A stretch of DNA of 64,000 bases from the NCBI GenBank assembly GCA_900545825.1, contig URAS01000011.1, forward strand, positions 37,940-101,939. The letters are read 5' to 3'. This stretch comes from an uncultured Actinomyces sp. GTDB lineage: Bacteria > Actinomycetota > Actinomycetes > Actinomycetales > Actinomycetaceae. Below the pieces are notes generated by a model that ran no database searches, was not told where the DNA came from, and saw only the letters and a list, made by a program, of their open reading frames with translations. The position numbers were made by a program, and so were the translations under genes. Position 1 is the stretch's first letter. Each line of letters begins with the position of its first letter. Positions 63,926 to 64,000 of the stretch are shown one piece after another.

Positions 63926-64000
63926 CTGGGTGTCAAGTGGCTGTGAGCCATTGTTGTTTGGTTATTGGGTGGTGAGGGTGGTTAGGGGGTGTGGTGTGGC
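63926..64000. other. GT-rich sequence at the window edge
   Basis: The last 75 bases are GT-rich on the plus strand (GGTGGTGAGGGTGGTTAGGG) and unlike the flanking GC-rich sequence. They interrupt the second hairpin of repeat B7. This could be the end of an insertion sequence, but no transposase is visible in the window. Confidence 0.3.

Overview
The window is 64 kb of high-GC chromosome that I assign to an Actinomycetaceae-like actinobacterium (Actinomyces/Schaalia type). The reasons are the strong GC bias at third codon positions, a DasR-type GlcNAc regulator with recognisable operators, a GTP-dependent PEP carboxykinase, an LAxTG (class E sortase) anchor, and the actinobacterial 'anchored-repeat' metal-type ABC transporter. 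The genus is inferred, not proven.

Layout. 1-4.8 kb: arginine deiminase operon arcDABC (minus strand; arcC runs off the edge). 5.3-6.0 kb: a short, divergent cation-efflux-like protein. 6.3-12.4 kb: type I restriction-modification operon hsdM-hsdS-hsdR. 12.4-18.0 kb: accessory stretch with three hairpins, a small coiled-coil membrane protein of lower GC, an LppM-like membrane-anchored protein, a DUF4143-type ATPase preceded by four 23-bp direct repeats, and a broken polytopic membrane gene. 18.2-22.5 kb: tRNA-Lys, ybaK, an unknown gene plus ppk, and a thioredoxin. 22.6-25.9 kb: GlcNAc/glucose PTS split into IIC, two IIB and IIA genes around dasR. 26.1-30.1 kb: Schlafen/AlbA-type regulator and a GH42 beta-galactosidase. 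30.4-33.3 kb: xylose isomerase and a sugar/H+ symporter. 33.5-34.8 kb: AAA ATPase with a winged helix, with a perfect 45-bp palindromic element at its start and a decayed copy behind it. 35.2-41.5 kb: pckG and two adjacent long-chain acyl-CoA ligases. 41.6-45.4 kb: TauE exporter and anaerobic sulfatase maturase divergent from a Cys-type sulfatase. 45.5-47.9 kb: purA and an alpha/beta hydrolase. 48.0-57.2 kb: a six-gene, translationally coupled operon for a surface-displayed metal-type ABC importer. 57.4-62.6 kb: putA and putP (proline use). 62.8-63.8 kb: rlmB.

Metabolically the region serves amino-acid catabolism (arginine to ATP and ornithine, proline to glutamate, PEP carboxykinase) and host or plant glycans (GlcNAc, galactosides, xylose, sulfated sugars), which suits a mucosa- or host-associated fermenter.

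The least explained content is structural. Two families of intergenic inverted repeats occur: family A, arms with AAACGCTCACC, five loci; family B, arms with TGAACGTGA, seven loci. Both share a CGGACAGAA-like loop module. Family A shows a compensatory base change in its stem, and one family B copy supplies the stop codons of two convergent genes. The best candidate for an undescribed system is the 48.0-57.2 kb operon: its surface proteins and its solute-binding protein share a domain carrying GHxD and HxH motifs, which suggests a cell-wall metal relay.
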